Shown piece by piece: positions 54,383 to 64,000 of a stretch of DNA of 64,000 nt. The stretch covers positions 111,226,827-111,290,826 of the forward strand of contig OZ021722.1 in NCBI GenBank assembly GCA_963978545.1, given 5' to 3'. Origin of the DNA: Linyphia triangularis. Lineage: Eukaryota > Arthropoda > Arachnida > Araneae > Linyphiidae. Each line of letters begins with the position of its first letter. The first letter of the stretch is position 1. The position numbers and the translations under genes are program-made. The notes under the pieces were generated by a model, which was given only the letters and a program-made list of their open reading frames with translations, searched no databases and was not told the DNA's origin.

Positions 54383-54590
54383 TAAAGTTTTTCCTTAAAT
54401 AATAGACTTCATTAAGTAACGTGCAATATGTATTGCTTATTTAATATTTATAATTACATACACTAACTAGCCATCACGTCCGGGTCACCAGTGTCGTGAT
54501 GGCTAGTTAGTGTATGTAATTATAAATATTAAATAAGCAATACATATTGCACGTTACTTAATGAAGTCTATTATTTAAGGAAAAACTTTA
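54383..54590. repeat. 96-bp inverted copy of the LTR end around the primer site
   Basis: 54383-54478 is the reverse complement of 54495-54590, that is, of the outer 96 bp of the neighbouring LTR. The 16-nt loop (54479-54494) contains most of the primer-binding site. The match looks perfect by eye. Confidence 0.88.
54473..54490 (-). other. Primer-binding site, tRNA-Trp type
   Basis: TGGTGACCCGGACGTGAT on the minus strand, one base from the LTR, complements the 3' end of animal tRNA-Trp except for one base. Its inner six bases belong also to the inverted LTR copy. Confidence 0.6.
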
Positions 54591-54778
54591 CAGGCATTTT
54601 ACGTTATTGTAAGCAGTACAACAGCGAGGTTTCATTAGCACGCTACCGGAAAAGAAGCAAGTAAAAAAGGTGGATTGTTCGAATCCGAAGTAGTATTAAT
54701 CCAACCGCACCGTAGTAGAAGTTATAGTTATTACGACGTCGCATAATGTCTGTTCATCATGACGTCATGTCCACTGCA
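54492..54778 (-). repeat. 5' LTR of the deleted gypsy element
   Basis: 287 bp, identical by eye to 52622-52908. GGAT follows as the target duplication. Confidence 0.92.
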
Positions 54779-55561
54779 GGATGAACGCTCTGACCTTGTA
54801 AATTAAAGGTGCCGGATTTGATTCCTGGGTTAGGTGTGGATGTTCGTTGTGATTCGGAATCCACGTTAAGCTATGGGTCCCGGACTGATTAGTCGTTATT
54901 ATGCACTAAAATAGGTCGTTGTGCGTACAAACTAACCAATCGAGCTGAAACTTGGCAGACCGGATCTTTGTCAATGGCAACATATTTCTTTAAGTTTTGG
55001 GAGTTGAGTTGCCATACACAAGTTTCTAGTACTCGTTCGTGGTAGATTTTGATAGTTACTGCCATCCGCATTCAACCAATTTGTCAATTTTCAAGTAGAT
55101 TTTGACATGTAAGATATCATTGAATTCAACTTGAAGAATTATGAATATTCATGGTATCAGGTGTACCATAGGTGGTACTACTTCTGGTTTATCAATTTTG
55201 AAGATAAATATGGCATGTTGGGTATCGTTGGGCTTGTCTTGAAAAAATATGAATGTTTAAGGTATCAGGTAAAGCATAGGTAGTACCACTTTCGGTTAAT
55301 CGATTTCCAAGATAAATGTGGCATGTTGGATATCTGTTTTGATGAATTATGAATGTTTAAAGTACCAGGTATGCTATTGGTACCACTTCCGGTTTATCAA
55401 TTTTAAAGATAATTATTGCATGTAAGGTATCGTCGAACTCAATTTGAAGAATTAGGAATATTCCTGGTACCACGTGTACCATAGGTGATAAAGAGAAAAA
55501 CGATGAAAGGGACAAATTCCAAAAATAGAAGTCGCCAGTGTTTAAAAAAAAGTTCTGATAT

Positions 55562-56334
55562 CCCCCAAAAATCATTTTTGAAAAGTAGAAGAACCACCAA
55601 CCTCAAAAAACTTTCTTGCAATAAAAAAATCATAAACATGATGAAAATTTTCCGTCACAAACACAGTGATATAAAAAATGGCCAACCTCTGATTACAACT
55701 CTTGGTTGTGACTCGCTTAGGAATGTATGCTTACTTAATTTATTTTTAAAATTTAAGTTCCGCTCCCATAAAAATTTACGCTGCTTGAGGTTGGCGCCCG
55801 TCTTAATTACTAACCTTTAAAACCCCCCACACATAAAAACTCTCCAAAATGTATGTATCAACCAAACAAAAGCTTTCCAGAAACACTTTAGTTTTCTACT
55901 TAAAAAATTCTTAATAAAGATTCAAATGCAAGCGTTTGAGCACAGTTTCTCTATACAATTTTGAAAATTAAATGAACATGAAGATTTACACCACTTTGTA
56001 TTTCCTACCCATCCAAATGAAATCATAAACTCGAATATTCGTGCAAACATCCATAAATTAGTTTAAACGCAAGCATTGTTAATAATCCTATGACGGGCGC
56101 CAACTTCAAGCAGCGTAAATTTTTATGGGAGCGGAACTTAAATTTTAAAAATAAATTAAGTAAGCATACATTCGTAAGCGAGTCACAACCGAGAGTTGTA
56201 ATCAGAGGTTGGCCATTTTTTATATCACTGTGTTTGTGGCTGAAAATTTTCATCATGTTTCTGATTTTTTTATTGCAAGAAAGTTTTTTGAGGTTGGTGG
56301 TTCTTCTACTTTTCATAAGTGCTTTTTTGTGGGA
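55562..56334. repeat. Foldback of Helitron-like copy 2
   Basis: Arms at about 55562-55803 and 56094-56334 are inverted copies, better preserved than in copy 1. The opposed small frames on the two strands (55485-55820 and 56023-56316) encode nearly the same peptide because the arms mirror each other, and they are not called as genes. Confidence 0.75.
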
Positions 56335-57172
56335 TAATTATTACAATGACAAAAAAAAAAAAAAAAAAAAAAAAATGCCAAAATTGCAAAAGTTAAATTT
56401 GTTTTTCGCTAGTTAGCAAAAAGTAATTTTTACTTTTTTCGAGTTGCATTGTTTAAATAGTTCAACTCAAAGTATAAAAGTCACTTCTTGAAATTGAGCA
56501 AAAGATGAATATCTGAAATCCATTAACCTGTTTTAAATCCATTGATCCGGGCTAAAATTCTCAACTTCTTGGATAATTTCGGGGATGGGGGGGGGGGGAA
56601 GGGACAGAAACTCTTATGCATCAATTCATACAAAATGCTCTTTCTCTAATCAATCTGAGAGGAATAAAAAAAAATGGTCTGAATATATTAAATCGTTTAA
56701 ACTGTAGACCAGGCTAAAATTCCCAAGCATCGGGATCATTTCCAGGAGGGTACAGACCCTCTTACTCATCAAATCATACAAAAGACACTTCCACTAATCA
56801 AACTGAGAAAAATAAAAATGGTCCAAATTCATCAAATAATTTCGGGTGCAGCCCTGGCTAAAGTTTTGGTCAGTACCAGAAGAAACAGAAGGACAAAATT
56901 CCGGTGACTTCGGCGATTTTCAAAGGATATTTTTTATCATATTCCCTTGTTCAATGTTAAAAATTATGTTGTTATTTTTCGTCTACTCAGCCGGAGCAAC
57001 ACGATGAAAAAAAAATCAGGGTTAAGCTACAATAGAAGCTGAGCTGTGAGGGGTCGAAAACGGGCCCAAGCTCTGTCAACATAATATACACTTGCATGTC
57101 TGCGGCGTTGTTATAGGACTTGGAGGCGGAACACTGCCGCGTTCCTAGATACGACTCAGTAATAAGCCAAAA
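56335..57172. repeat. Poly-A run, then a tandem repeat of about 150 bp
   Basis: A 25-bp A run lies at 56351-56375. Between 56519 and 56885 a unit of about 150 bp with 'GGCTAAAATTC', 'AATCATACAAAA' and 'AATAAAAATGGTC' recurs about two and a half times with drift. The rest is non-coding. Confidence 0.55.
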
Positions 57173-57330
57173 TCCATATATTTAATAGGCAAGACGTATT
57201 TTTGTTAGACTCACTCCTCTTGAACTATTCGAACGGTTTTTACGATCCAGGTGTCTTTTCAACTGAAAACCGAGTCAAAACGTTAAAAAAAAAAAAAAAA
57301 AAAAAACTTTTTTTTTGCGTTGTTTAATTA
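57173..57330 (+). mobile_element. Helitron 5' end, same family as 15520-16290
   Basis: TCCATATATTTAATAGGCAA after A (57172) matches the start of the element at 15520, and the similarity continues for about 100 bp (for example CAGGTGTC and the following AAAACG). A matching 3' end on this strand was not found, so the length is unknown. Confidence 0.45.
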
Positions 57331-58423
57331 CAATATATTTCAAACATTGCCTTATCCAGCAAGCCTCTGCTATGGCAAGTGTTTTTCGAAAAAGTGAATG
57401 GCAACACATCTAACAGGATTTGTGTTTACGATTTTTTTAACTTGCATTTTTTAGAAGTTAATAACTGTTCATTTGATTGATTTCAATTATTTTTTTCCTT
57501 GCTGGCAGGATCGTTTTGCAGTATCGTTTTGCTGAATCCAAGATATACAGTTTTAAATATAAAGAGGAGATGACTATAAATCCATAAATTTTAAAAATAT
57601 GATGACTTTTACGAAAAAGTTTGAGATATTCCTAGTAGTAAAACAGCTAGGCGCCAAATTACAGTCGAAAACTGCATTTCGTAAAACAAGTCTATAATAT
57701 TGCACACTAATAAAATGTCATTCTGATCATTTTAAGAAGTGGAGCCACTCGGATTTCACTTCCGGTCGAGTTTTTATACCAGTTCAAAGTCAAGCATAAC
57801 ATGGTTTGGGTTTATCATTAAAAAAGTTATGAGTGGGGTCACAACCAAAATCATGAAATTCTTTGACTTGTGAAATATGTTAAATTATTAGACTTAGATG
57901 AAAGATTAAAAAAGTAATTAAAAAAAAGTTCAAACTGAAGTGATTTGCATTTCGACTGGAAGTCTATCAATAACAGCTTAAACTACAACTGTTGCGTACA
58001 TTAAGACTCGTACAACTCAACTCGTTTTCTGTTCATGTTTAATGTTGTATATTTAAGTTTAGTTTACTTTTGTACTTGGTCATTGCCTTGTTGGTTTTTA
58101 TCAATTGAGTGGATTTTAAATAAAGCGCCTGTTCCTGTTTGACATGACTTCTTAAACGGGTTAAAAGAACTTGAAAAGCCAGTATTAAGTAACTGAGGTT
58201 TAACTTTTGTATTGCTTAGTGCTGATGTACGTAAAAACAACAAGCAGCTTAAACTACATGTTATGAAACATATGCTATCAATAAAAAGGAAATTTGGGCG
58301 ATGTTTTATGATAAATTAAAAAACGACTTCCGGGCTAGGTTTTATACCTCTTTAAAGTTAAGCTTAAAAATACGCTTCTATAAGTTTTACCTCCTTCATA
58401 TGAGGGATCACAATTAAAAATTA
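57331..58423. other. No gene seen
   Basis: AT-rich DNA, probably the body of the Helitron that starts at 57173. No recognisable frames. Confidence 0.4.
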
Positions 58424-58510
58424 CTAGGGGGATCCGTCCCCTGCTCGCTTATGCTCGCCAACCCCCTGGATTGCTATGCAATCCCCTTGGCTTGCTTTGC
58501 TCGCCTCTAA
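58424..58510 (-). mobile_element. Helitron 3' end on the minus strand
   Basis: Read on the minus strand it ends GGGGACGGATCCCCCTAG before T. It has a GGGG/CCCC stem and, upstream, GGGGGTTGGCGAGC and AGCGAGC blocks as at the 3' end of 15520-16290. Its 5' end to the right was not found. Confidence 0.5.
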
Positions 58511-59643
58511 GTCAAGCATTTAAAATATGGCCTAGCAAAAAGTTATTTCAGCTGCATAATGCCATGAAACAGAAAACGTTTTGTTACTTATGAAGAGCTA
58601 GAATACTTGCCAAGCCATTATCCTACTGCTGTCAAGACGAGTTAAGCTGTACAGTGTGGCAATGGAAAAGAAAGTTCTTGGAAAACAACAAAAATAAACA
58701 GCATCGTACATATATTTAAAAAAACATCGGTTATTTCTTTGAACAATTAAAATTTATGGGCTGGTTTTGTATGAAGTGCCAAAATAATTAAAGTTGCACA
58801 TCGAAATTTTTTAACGAAGCAATATAAGCAATCATATGTTTGCATAATTTTTTTTTTGCGATACTTAGAATATAAAATAAAGCAATGAAAGGCCAATTAT
58901 CCGGCATTCAATCAACCGGAATTTTTTGAAAATCAAATTTGGAGAGAAAATTAGCCCTATTTTACCAAAAGCTTTTTTTTTTTTTTATTTCATTTGAGAT
59001 TTTGAAGTTTAGTGGGTGGTTTATTCGTTATTTTGATAGTTTTCAATTCCTAATAACTGAATTTGCACTGATTAAAGATGAATATAGGTTTCAGATTTAA
59101 TGCATTATGCCTTTTAGCGATTTTTTGAAAGTTGGTGATTTATCGCTGAATGCAACCCGGCGACATGGTATTCTGGCAACCCTAGCTAACGTTTGGATTT
59201 GGCAATACGTCATTTGACGCCATTTTGGATTGGGCGATACAACTTTTTGACTTAATTTTCAATTTGGCGACTTTTTTTAAAAGTCGCCAAGTGGCAACGT
59301 ACAGTAAATCATAACCTGAATGCATATTTTATTATAAACAATTTAATTCTGATTTATTCAGAATGCTGAATTTTTTATTCAATCTACAATGCATTTTCTG
59401 AATAGAAACCTTAACATTCTTAATGGAAATTAAATGCTCAGTTTTTATAGGCATATATCTGGAAAACGTTCACATAAAATGCGTTATGGTTATTTGAGAA
59501 ATCTAAGCAAATCTGGCTTGTTTTAATTGTAAAAGAAAGACAGTTTTGTAGTCAAAATTCAATTATCCTCAGTGTTAACGCCTGTGATATTGCGCAACCC
59601 TGTCGAACATCTTCCATCCTTCCCCACCCTTTTTATTCGTCTA
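58511..59643. other. AT-rich stretch, no gene seen
   Basis: Nothing recognised. A GGCGAT/GGCAAT-rich patch near 59200-59290 is probably a decayed repeat. Confidence 0.45.
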
Positions 59644-59647
59644 TTAA

Positions 59648-59851
59648 CCCTTTGCACTCCAGGCCTTTTTCACGCGGCGGAATCAGCAACTCGAGACATT
59701 TTAGGTTCGGCTGGTGTTTATGGATTTGCTTCATAGAAACTAAACACAGTCATTGGTCTTGCATAGAATTTACGCATCACACCTAAGGGTCCTCTCGTGG
59801 TTTGGCATCCAATCGTGTGGTGCCTGAGAGGCGCCACTGGAGTGCAAATGG
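59648..59851. mobile_element. TTAA MITE (piggyBac-type ends), copy 2
   Basis: It starts CCCTTTGCACTCCAG and ends CTGGAGTGCAAATGG, with TTAA on both sides (59644-59647 and 59852-59855). It is related to 29712-29935 over its length and more diverged between its ends. Confidence 0.85.
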
Positions 59852-59855
59852 TTAA

Positions 59856-61649
59856 TTATTGTGGCTTGATTCCAGCGCTGTGGCGGATGTGTGAAGAGAT
59901 TACTCTCCGTTCTCATGTTAACTCCTAGGTTAGTTATCATTCTATTTTACAGTCCAACTTGCGAATATTAATAAAACTGTGCAAAGCTGCCAACACTCGT
60001 CGTGAACATTTTTTGAGTAAATTTATAAAAACTAAGCTATCGCCGAACACTCAGTATCCGGAACGGTTAAAATGTGCTTTATAAGATCTCCACTTTTTGT
60101 TTGGCGATTCTGGGTAAGCCGGCACCATCAATGTGGTTCCATTCCATCTTGGAATCCATTTTGGCAAACCTGTAGTTTGGTGTCATTTCATCTTATCGGC
60201 AAAATTGCCAAAAAAGGTGGGGAATGTAAAGCACATTCTACTAACCTTCGAACATGTTCCACCAGGTAACTTTTCCAAAAAGTCTGGTTTATCCGGAATT
60301 CAAATCCAAAAGAAATGTACACATCTTGGATCCATTCATTCTTGCATCATCGTAACTATAAATCAATACGTTTTAAATCAATAATTTCTATCTGTAGACT
60401 GTAATAAGAAAAATAAAATATAGTGAATCCAAGTTGTTGCTGTTGCCAGATGTATTGGTCGAATTTCCAAATATATATTGTGATTGGCTGGATTGCTGAA
60501 TTTGGAAATTCGTGCATAAAGTACATTTAGAAGATTTGTGATTGGATGTTTGAAGACGTTGCCATTCTGCTCACAGAAATACAGCTGAATTTGGACGTTA
60601 CGCAAAAGAATTATATAAATAGATTAATACCACATGTTGTTACATCTAGTTATAAGTACGAATATACTGGATGTAGAATGAAAATTTTCGACGGGATGTA
60701 ACTGAAATTCCGCCCGGAAGTCTGCTTAAATGAAACTGATACTGCCCATATACCAATACATATATGTATCGTGGTGATATCGTCTGATACAGCCGGAAAC
60801 TTTCAATTGATGTTTCAGAAAAAATAAAAATGACCAAGATTATGCTGGATATAAAATGATAAATTTCAACCGGATGACTGAAATTCCGACTGTAAGTCCG
60901 CCTGTACACACTGAATTTTTTTCAATGCAATTCAGATATGACCAACATTCAAATGTAACTAAGTGAAATCCTAACAAACATGGGCTACGGCAGAATTATT
61001 TTTTAAATAGTTATATAACGAATTTCTGTTAAATTAAATACAAAATCGCTTACAAACCTCCATTTTCCAGAGTTTAATACCACCTTCCTTCATCTTACAT
61101 TTAATTTTCCAATTCCAGAGGGGTTCAAGTGCACTCTCTTGCACCGCCACACAGTGCTCACGCAAGTCTACCCTCAGAATCGAAGCAGTTCTGAATGATT
61201 TTGTATATTGATGGTGTAGTTGAAAAATATTTTTTTGCTTGAAGAGCATGAAATTGCGGGCTGAAACCTATTCTGGAGAGCTCCCATCGAACATACATTA
61301 TTAGCAACAAAATTGTTATAGAAAATTAATTGTACGCAGTTACAAGATCAGTAAAAAACATTTAAAGAATTACCGACTTAGAAAAAATTTAATGCACATT
61401 TTGGAAAAAGTATTGCTCAAAATTGCTATTAAGAAAATAAAATTTTTATTACGTATGTTTTGAGTTCTCATGAATGACATTCTACCTTGAAAAAACGCTT
61501 AAGATTGTTGTTCATAATGTCTCTCTTGCAATTACAAAGCTCTTGACAGTCTTTTTTGCATTTGCATACAAAAAGTCATTTATTTGAATGATCAATTTGC
61601 TTACTTGGTAATTGAAGACAATTGAGTTCTACATGGTCATCATAATGAC
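59856..61649. other. No gene seen; one decayed direct repeat
   Basis: The segments near 60655-60730 and 60838-60905 share 'CTGGATxTAxAATGA', 'CGxxGGATG' and 'CTGAAATTCCG', suggesting an old duplication or element. Frames are short and unrecognised. Confidence 0.45.
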
Positions 61650-63190
61650 CATCATGGATCGCAAATGTCATCTAGTACCAGCTATCCACTCTTGTAATGA
61701 AGGTAACCTGAAGTTACCGTCCCACCTGAAGAGCGCCAGCTCTTCCGCATCAAAGACAGTTGCTTCATCATTCATTCTATGGGGTCTCCGTGCAGATTAA
61801 AGTATCCAATTCGTAGACGTCGATGCTATACTCCACTTTTTCGTTTAACTTTGTGCCATCCATAAAGATGGTTAGCTTGGATGGGGAGTCAAAAACGAAC
61901 TCCACTCTACCGAGGTCCTATGGTACCGAGTGCCTTCGGTTGCGGGTTCGACAATCGCTTTATCCAGTATTAGTGTCATTTAAGTTCAGTGAGCTAGATC
62001 TCACTTTGAAATCATACATAGACTTCAGCATCTTGGCCCTCAGGTCCAGTGGCATGCATTCTACTATAACCTGGAGTGCGTCCGTGGAGGTGGTTCGATA
62101 ACACTAAGTGATACGAAGCAGGGCGTTGGTTTCTCATACGGACTGTGTCGCGGAACCACACTTCACAGCCGTAAAGTATCATCTTTTCCGTACCACCAAG
62201 ATACAACTTTTTCAACAAGTCCGACTTGATGACTCAGATCGCCTGGGTCAGCCTTTGGAGTTTCGCGTCGAAACGCGCTGTTTTGTTTTTTACCTCTGTG
62301 AGGTGGTCCTTCCGAGTAGGACGGGGATCGAAAGTGACTCCGAGATAATTCATCTGTTTCATGTTTTTGATGAACTTGCCTCTCACCTTCATACCCGGGA
62401 TGTATGTTATTTCTTTCTTGACGAAGAGCATGAGGAATTGGGACTTGGTTTCGCTGAAGTTCAAATTGTAGTCTGCAGCCCATTTCTCGATGTTTGTAAA
62501 AAGGTATGATGCAGTAGCGTTCATTACCAGTAGTATGTCGTCGGCGAAGATCTGAATCCAGCAATCTTCGCCGTGTTGGAATCGCTTCAGCCAAGTTGTT
62601 AGTGACGTGGAGCCACAGCTTCGGTCCGAGACTGAAACCTTGAGGAACACCGATGTTGTACACGATGGGCCCTTCAATTCCGTCGCCGATCACCGTTCTG
62701 TCCTGGAGAAAACTATGAATCATTGCAAACACTCGACTCGGGGTGTTGTTCCTTCAATCGTCTCCAGGATGTCCTATGTCCGGATGGAGTTGAAAGCGTT
62801 CTTAATGTCCAAAGAGACGGCGCAGGTGACTTTTCCTTGAGTTTTCGCTGTAACCACAGCTGTTGTCAGGGTTTTTTTTAATGCCGCTGTGGTGTATATG
62901 CCTCTTCGGAAACAGAATTGGTTTAGATGGAGGAGGTCCGCTTGATTCATGAAATGGTTGAGACGGTTAGCATACCAGCTTATCCAGAATCTTCCCCCAG
63001 ACTGGGAGAAGGCAGATAAGCCGGTAGCTAGCAGGTGAAGATAGATCCTTTCTTTCTTTTGGGATAAGTACGACTTTCGCTACTTTCCGTCACTTCGGAA
63101 AGTAGCCTGTGTGCCAGCAGCGGTTGAGTAGCTCCGTGAACCAGACTTTGTTCACAGCAAAGAGTTCACGAACGATACCGAGTGTGTTGG
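61650..63190 (-). pseudogene. Non-LTR retrotransposon (LINE) RT and RNase H, degraded
   Basis: On the minus strand, from about 63150 downward, there are RT segments: W-F-T-E-L-L-N-R-C-W, then K-V-A-K-V-V-L-I-P-K (about 63080-63040), A-S-Y-R-L-I-C-L-L-P (about 63020-62990), and an A-F-N-S-I-R motif near 62785. Next come the catalytic F-A-D-D box (about 62545-62556), Y-L-G-V-T-F-D (about 62345-62325), a C-terminal part with R-T-T-S-T-D-A-L-Q-V (about 62110-62080) and an RNase H start (F-M-D-G-T-K, about 61870-61850, then A-T-V-F-D-A-E near 61760). Frames shift several times. RT followed by RNase H fits the I/R1/Jockey-type groups; the clade is not fixed. The 5' part and first ORF are absent, as the element meets BEL sequence near 63200. 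Confidence 0.75.
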
Positions 63191-63199
63191 AAGTTTCTA

Positions 63200-64000
63200 T
63201 TAGATGAGCAAATCATCACCTGACGAAATATTTTCACTATATCTGCGATTACAGCAATTCTTCGCATACGGAAATCTAATAAAATATCAAATATATCCCT
63301 TTATTGTTTTGCTCCTACAGCCAAAATTTCGTTTAACGACACCGATCCTTCCGCTTTACAGTAACTGTCGAACACAGCGTGCAACTTAGTTGTGGTGGAG
63401 TCTTTCAAGACGAAATGGCGAGGGAGAAAGAATTTGCCGCTATCGGGAATAAAATCTGTATTAACATTTTGTAGTTTCATGAGCCTTAAATCAATGTATT
63501 CGTGCATAAATTGTCTATACTGATTTTCATCATCAGGATTTAAGAGAAATTTTTTTTCCATTGACTTTAAGCGCGAAAAAGCAGAGTTGTATGAATTTCC
63601 AAGTTTCAATTCTGTGTTGCATAAGGGAAGTTTAAGTTGAAATCTTCCTTCCGGGTTAATTTTACAATTTAATAGAAAATGTTTTTCACGGAAGTTTTCT
63701 TCTGGAGTTAACTCTTGAGTATGAGCTCCCGGTATGGATTCGATATCCCAAAAGTTTTTTAAATCTTCGTGAAGATTTATGTTAGCAAATGTTAGACTAA
63801 CTAATTTGTTAATATTGACTTTGCCCGCCACAATCAATCCTAGATGGGAATTTTGATCATTAGGTTCACCATTGGTGCTTAAAACTTGACCCGGTAAAAT
63901 TACTGAAAAGAAGTGGTAGGCTCCGATAATTAGATCGATTTAATTTGGAGTGCAAAACCCACTATCAGCCAGATGTAATCCGGCTAGTAGCTCACGATCC
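63200..64000 (-). pseudogene. BEL/Pao pol fragment (protease end to RT), partial at the right edge
   Basis: The minus strand enters from the right edge with the end of a BEL protease (I-D-L-I-I-G-A, about 63940-63920) after a TAA at 63940-63942. A frame at 63837-63301 holds the protease-RT linker and the start of RT (F-L-P-R-H-F-V-L-K, A-V-F-D-S, V-S-L-N-E-I). After TAA 63301-63303 the same frame continues through D-I-F-D-I-L-L to A-D-I-V-K-I-F-R-Q (about 63235-63210), where relatives have Glu after A-D-I or A-D-V. It differs clearly from the BEL element at 42898-49394, so it is another family. The rest lies outside the window. Confidence 0.75.

Larger units (their letters stand above)
52622..54778 (-). 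mobile_element. Young, internally deleted Ty3/gypsy element
   Basis: Two 287-bp LTRs (52622-52908 and 54492-54778) look identical by eye and are flanked by GGAT (52618-52621 and 54779-54782). Copy 1 of the Helitron-like unit shows the uninterrupted target region near 3920. On the minus strand the element has a primer site, an inverted copy of the LTR end, the last codons of RNase H, integrase, a chromatin- or DNA-binding tail and a polypurine tract. Gag, protease, RT and most of RNase H are missing. Confidence 0.9.
51468..56334 (-). mobile_element. Non-autonomous Helitron-like element, copy 2, with a nested gypsy element
   Basis: On the minus strand it starts TCCCACAAAA at 56334 after A and ends CGTTTCGTCTGA at 51468 before T, the same termini and A/T flanks as copy 1 (2211-5110). 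It carries the foldback (about 55562-56334), the roughly 105-bp tandem array (about 55095-55500) and the unique tail. It lacks the SINE present in copy 1. The gypsy element 52622-54778 interrupts the tail. Without that insert the length is about 2.7 kb. Confidence 0.65.

Noticed and set aside
62108..62509. 133-codon plus-strand frame
   Set aside because: It is the shadow of the LINE RT, which reads on the minus strand with the F-A-D-D box.

Overview
The window reads as intergenic DNA of an AT-rich animal genome, most likely an arachnid and probably a spider. The reasons are the mix of degraded Ty3/gypsy and BEL/Pao elements, hAT, mariner and TTAA-type elements, Helitrons and a tRNA-derived SINE, together with an arthropod-type ionotropic receptor relic. 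The taxon is inferred from remembered family resemblance and was not tested. I see no intact host gene. The one recognisable host-type coding sequence is an ionotropic receptor pseudogene at 20250-21969, split by a palindromic mariner derivative.

Left part (1-8610): a broken Ty3/gypsy element whose coding order is gag, protease, integrase, reverse transcriptase, RNase H. Integrase lies upstream of RT, as in the Gmr1 lineage. It has been hit by a SINE in gag, a 2.9-kb Helitron-like element between protease and integrase (itself carrying a SINE), and a TTAA-flanked MITE inside integrase.

Middle (8.6-37 kb): a mosaic of non-autonomous DNA elements. Several have target-site duplications readable from the sequence: hAT elements at 10327-11345, 23886-24781 and 35447-36552, a 2-kb inverted-repeat transposon at 12142-14145, a mariner palindrome at 20682-21225, a TTAA MITE at 29712-29935, and Helitrons at 15520-16290, 25538-about 27047 and 28319-29600. 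Between 30 and 35 kb are unique stretches with islands of higher GC that might be conserved non-coding DNA.

Right part (37.3-49.7 kb): a full-length but inactivated Ty3/gypsy element with 464-bp LTRs. Its 3' LTR is split by a complete BEL/Pao element (42898-49394, minus strand) with two apparently identical 247-bp LTRs and a 5-bp duplication. At 51468-56334 lies a second, inverted copy of the 2.9-kb Helitron-like unit. It holds a young internally deleted gypsy element (52622-54778) whose primer-binding site sits in the loop of a 96-bp inverted copy of its own LTR end. Because the two copies of the unit are paralogous, each gives the empty site for insertions in the other. The window ends in a degraded non-LTR retrotransposon (61650-63190) abutting a BEL/Pao pol fragment that runs off the right edge.

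No tRNA or rRNA gene, CRISPR array or operon is present. All coordinates were read by eye, so family labels below the superfamily level are tentative.
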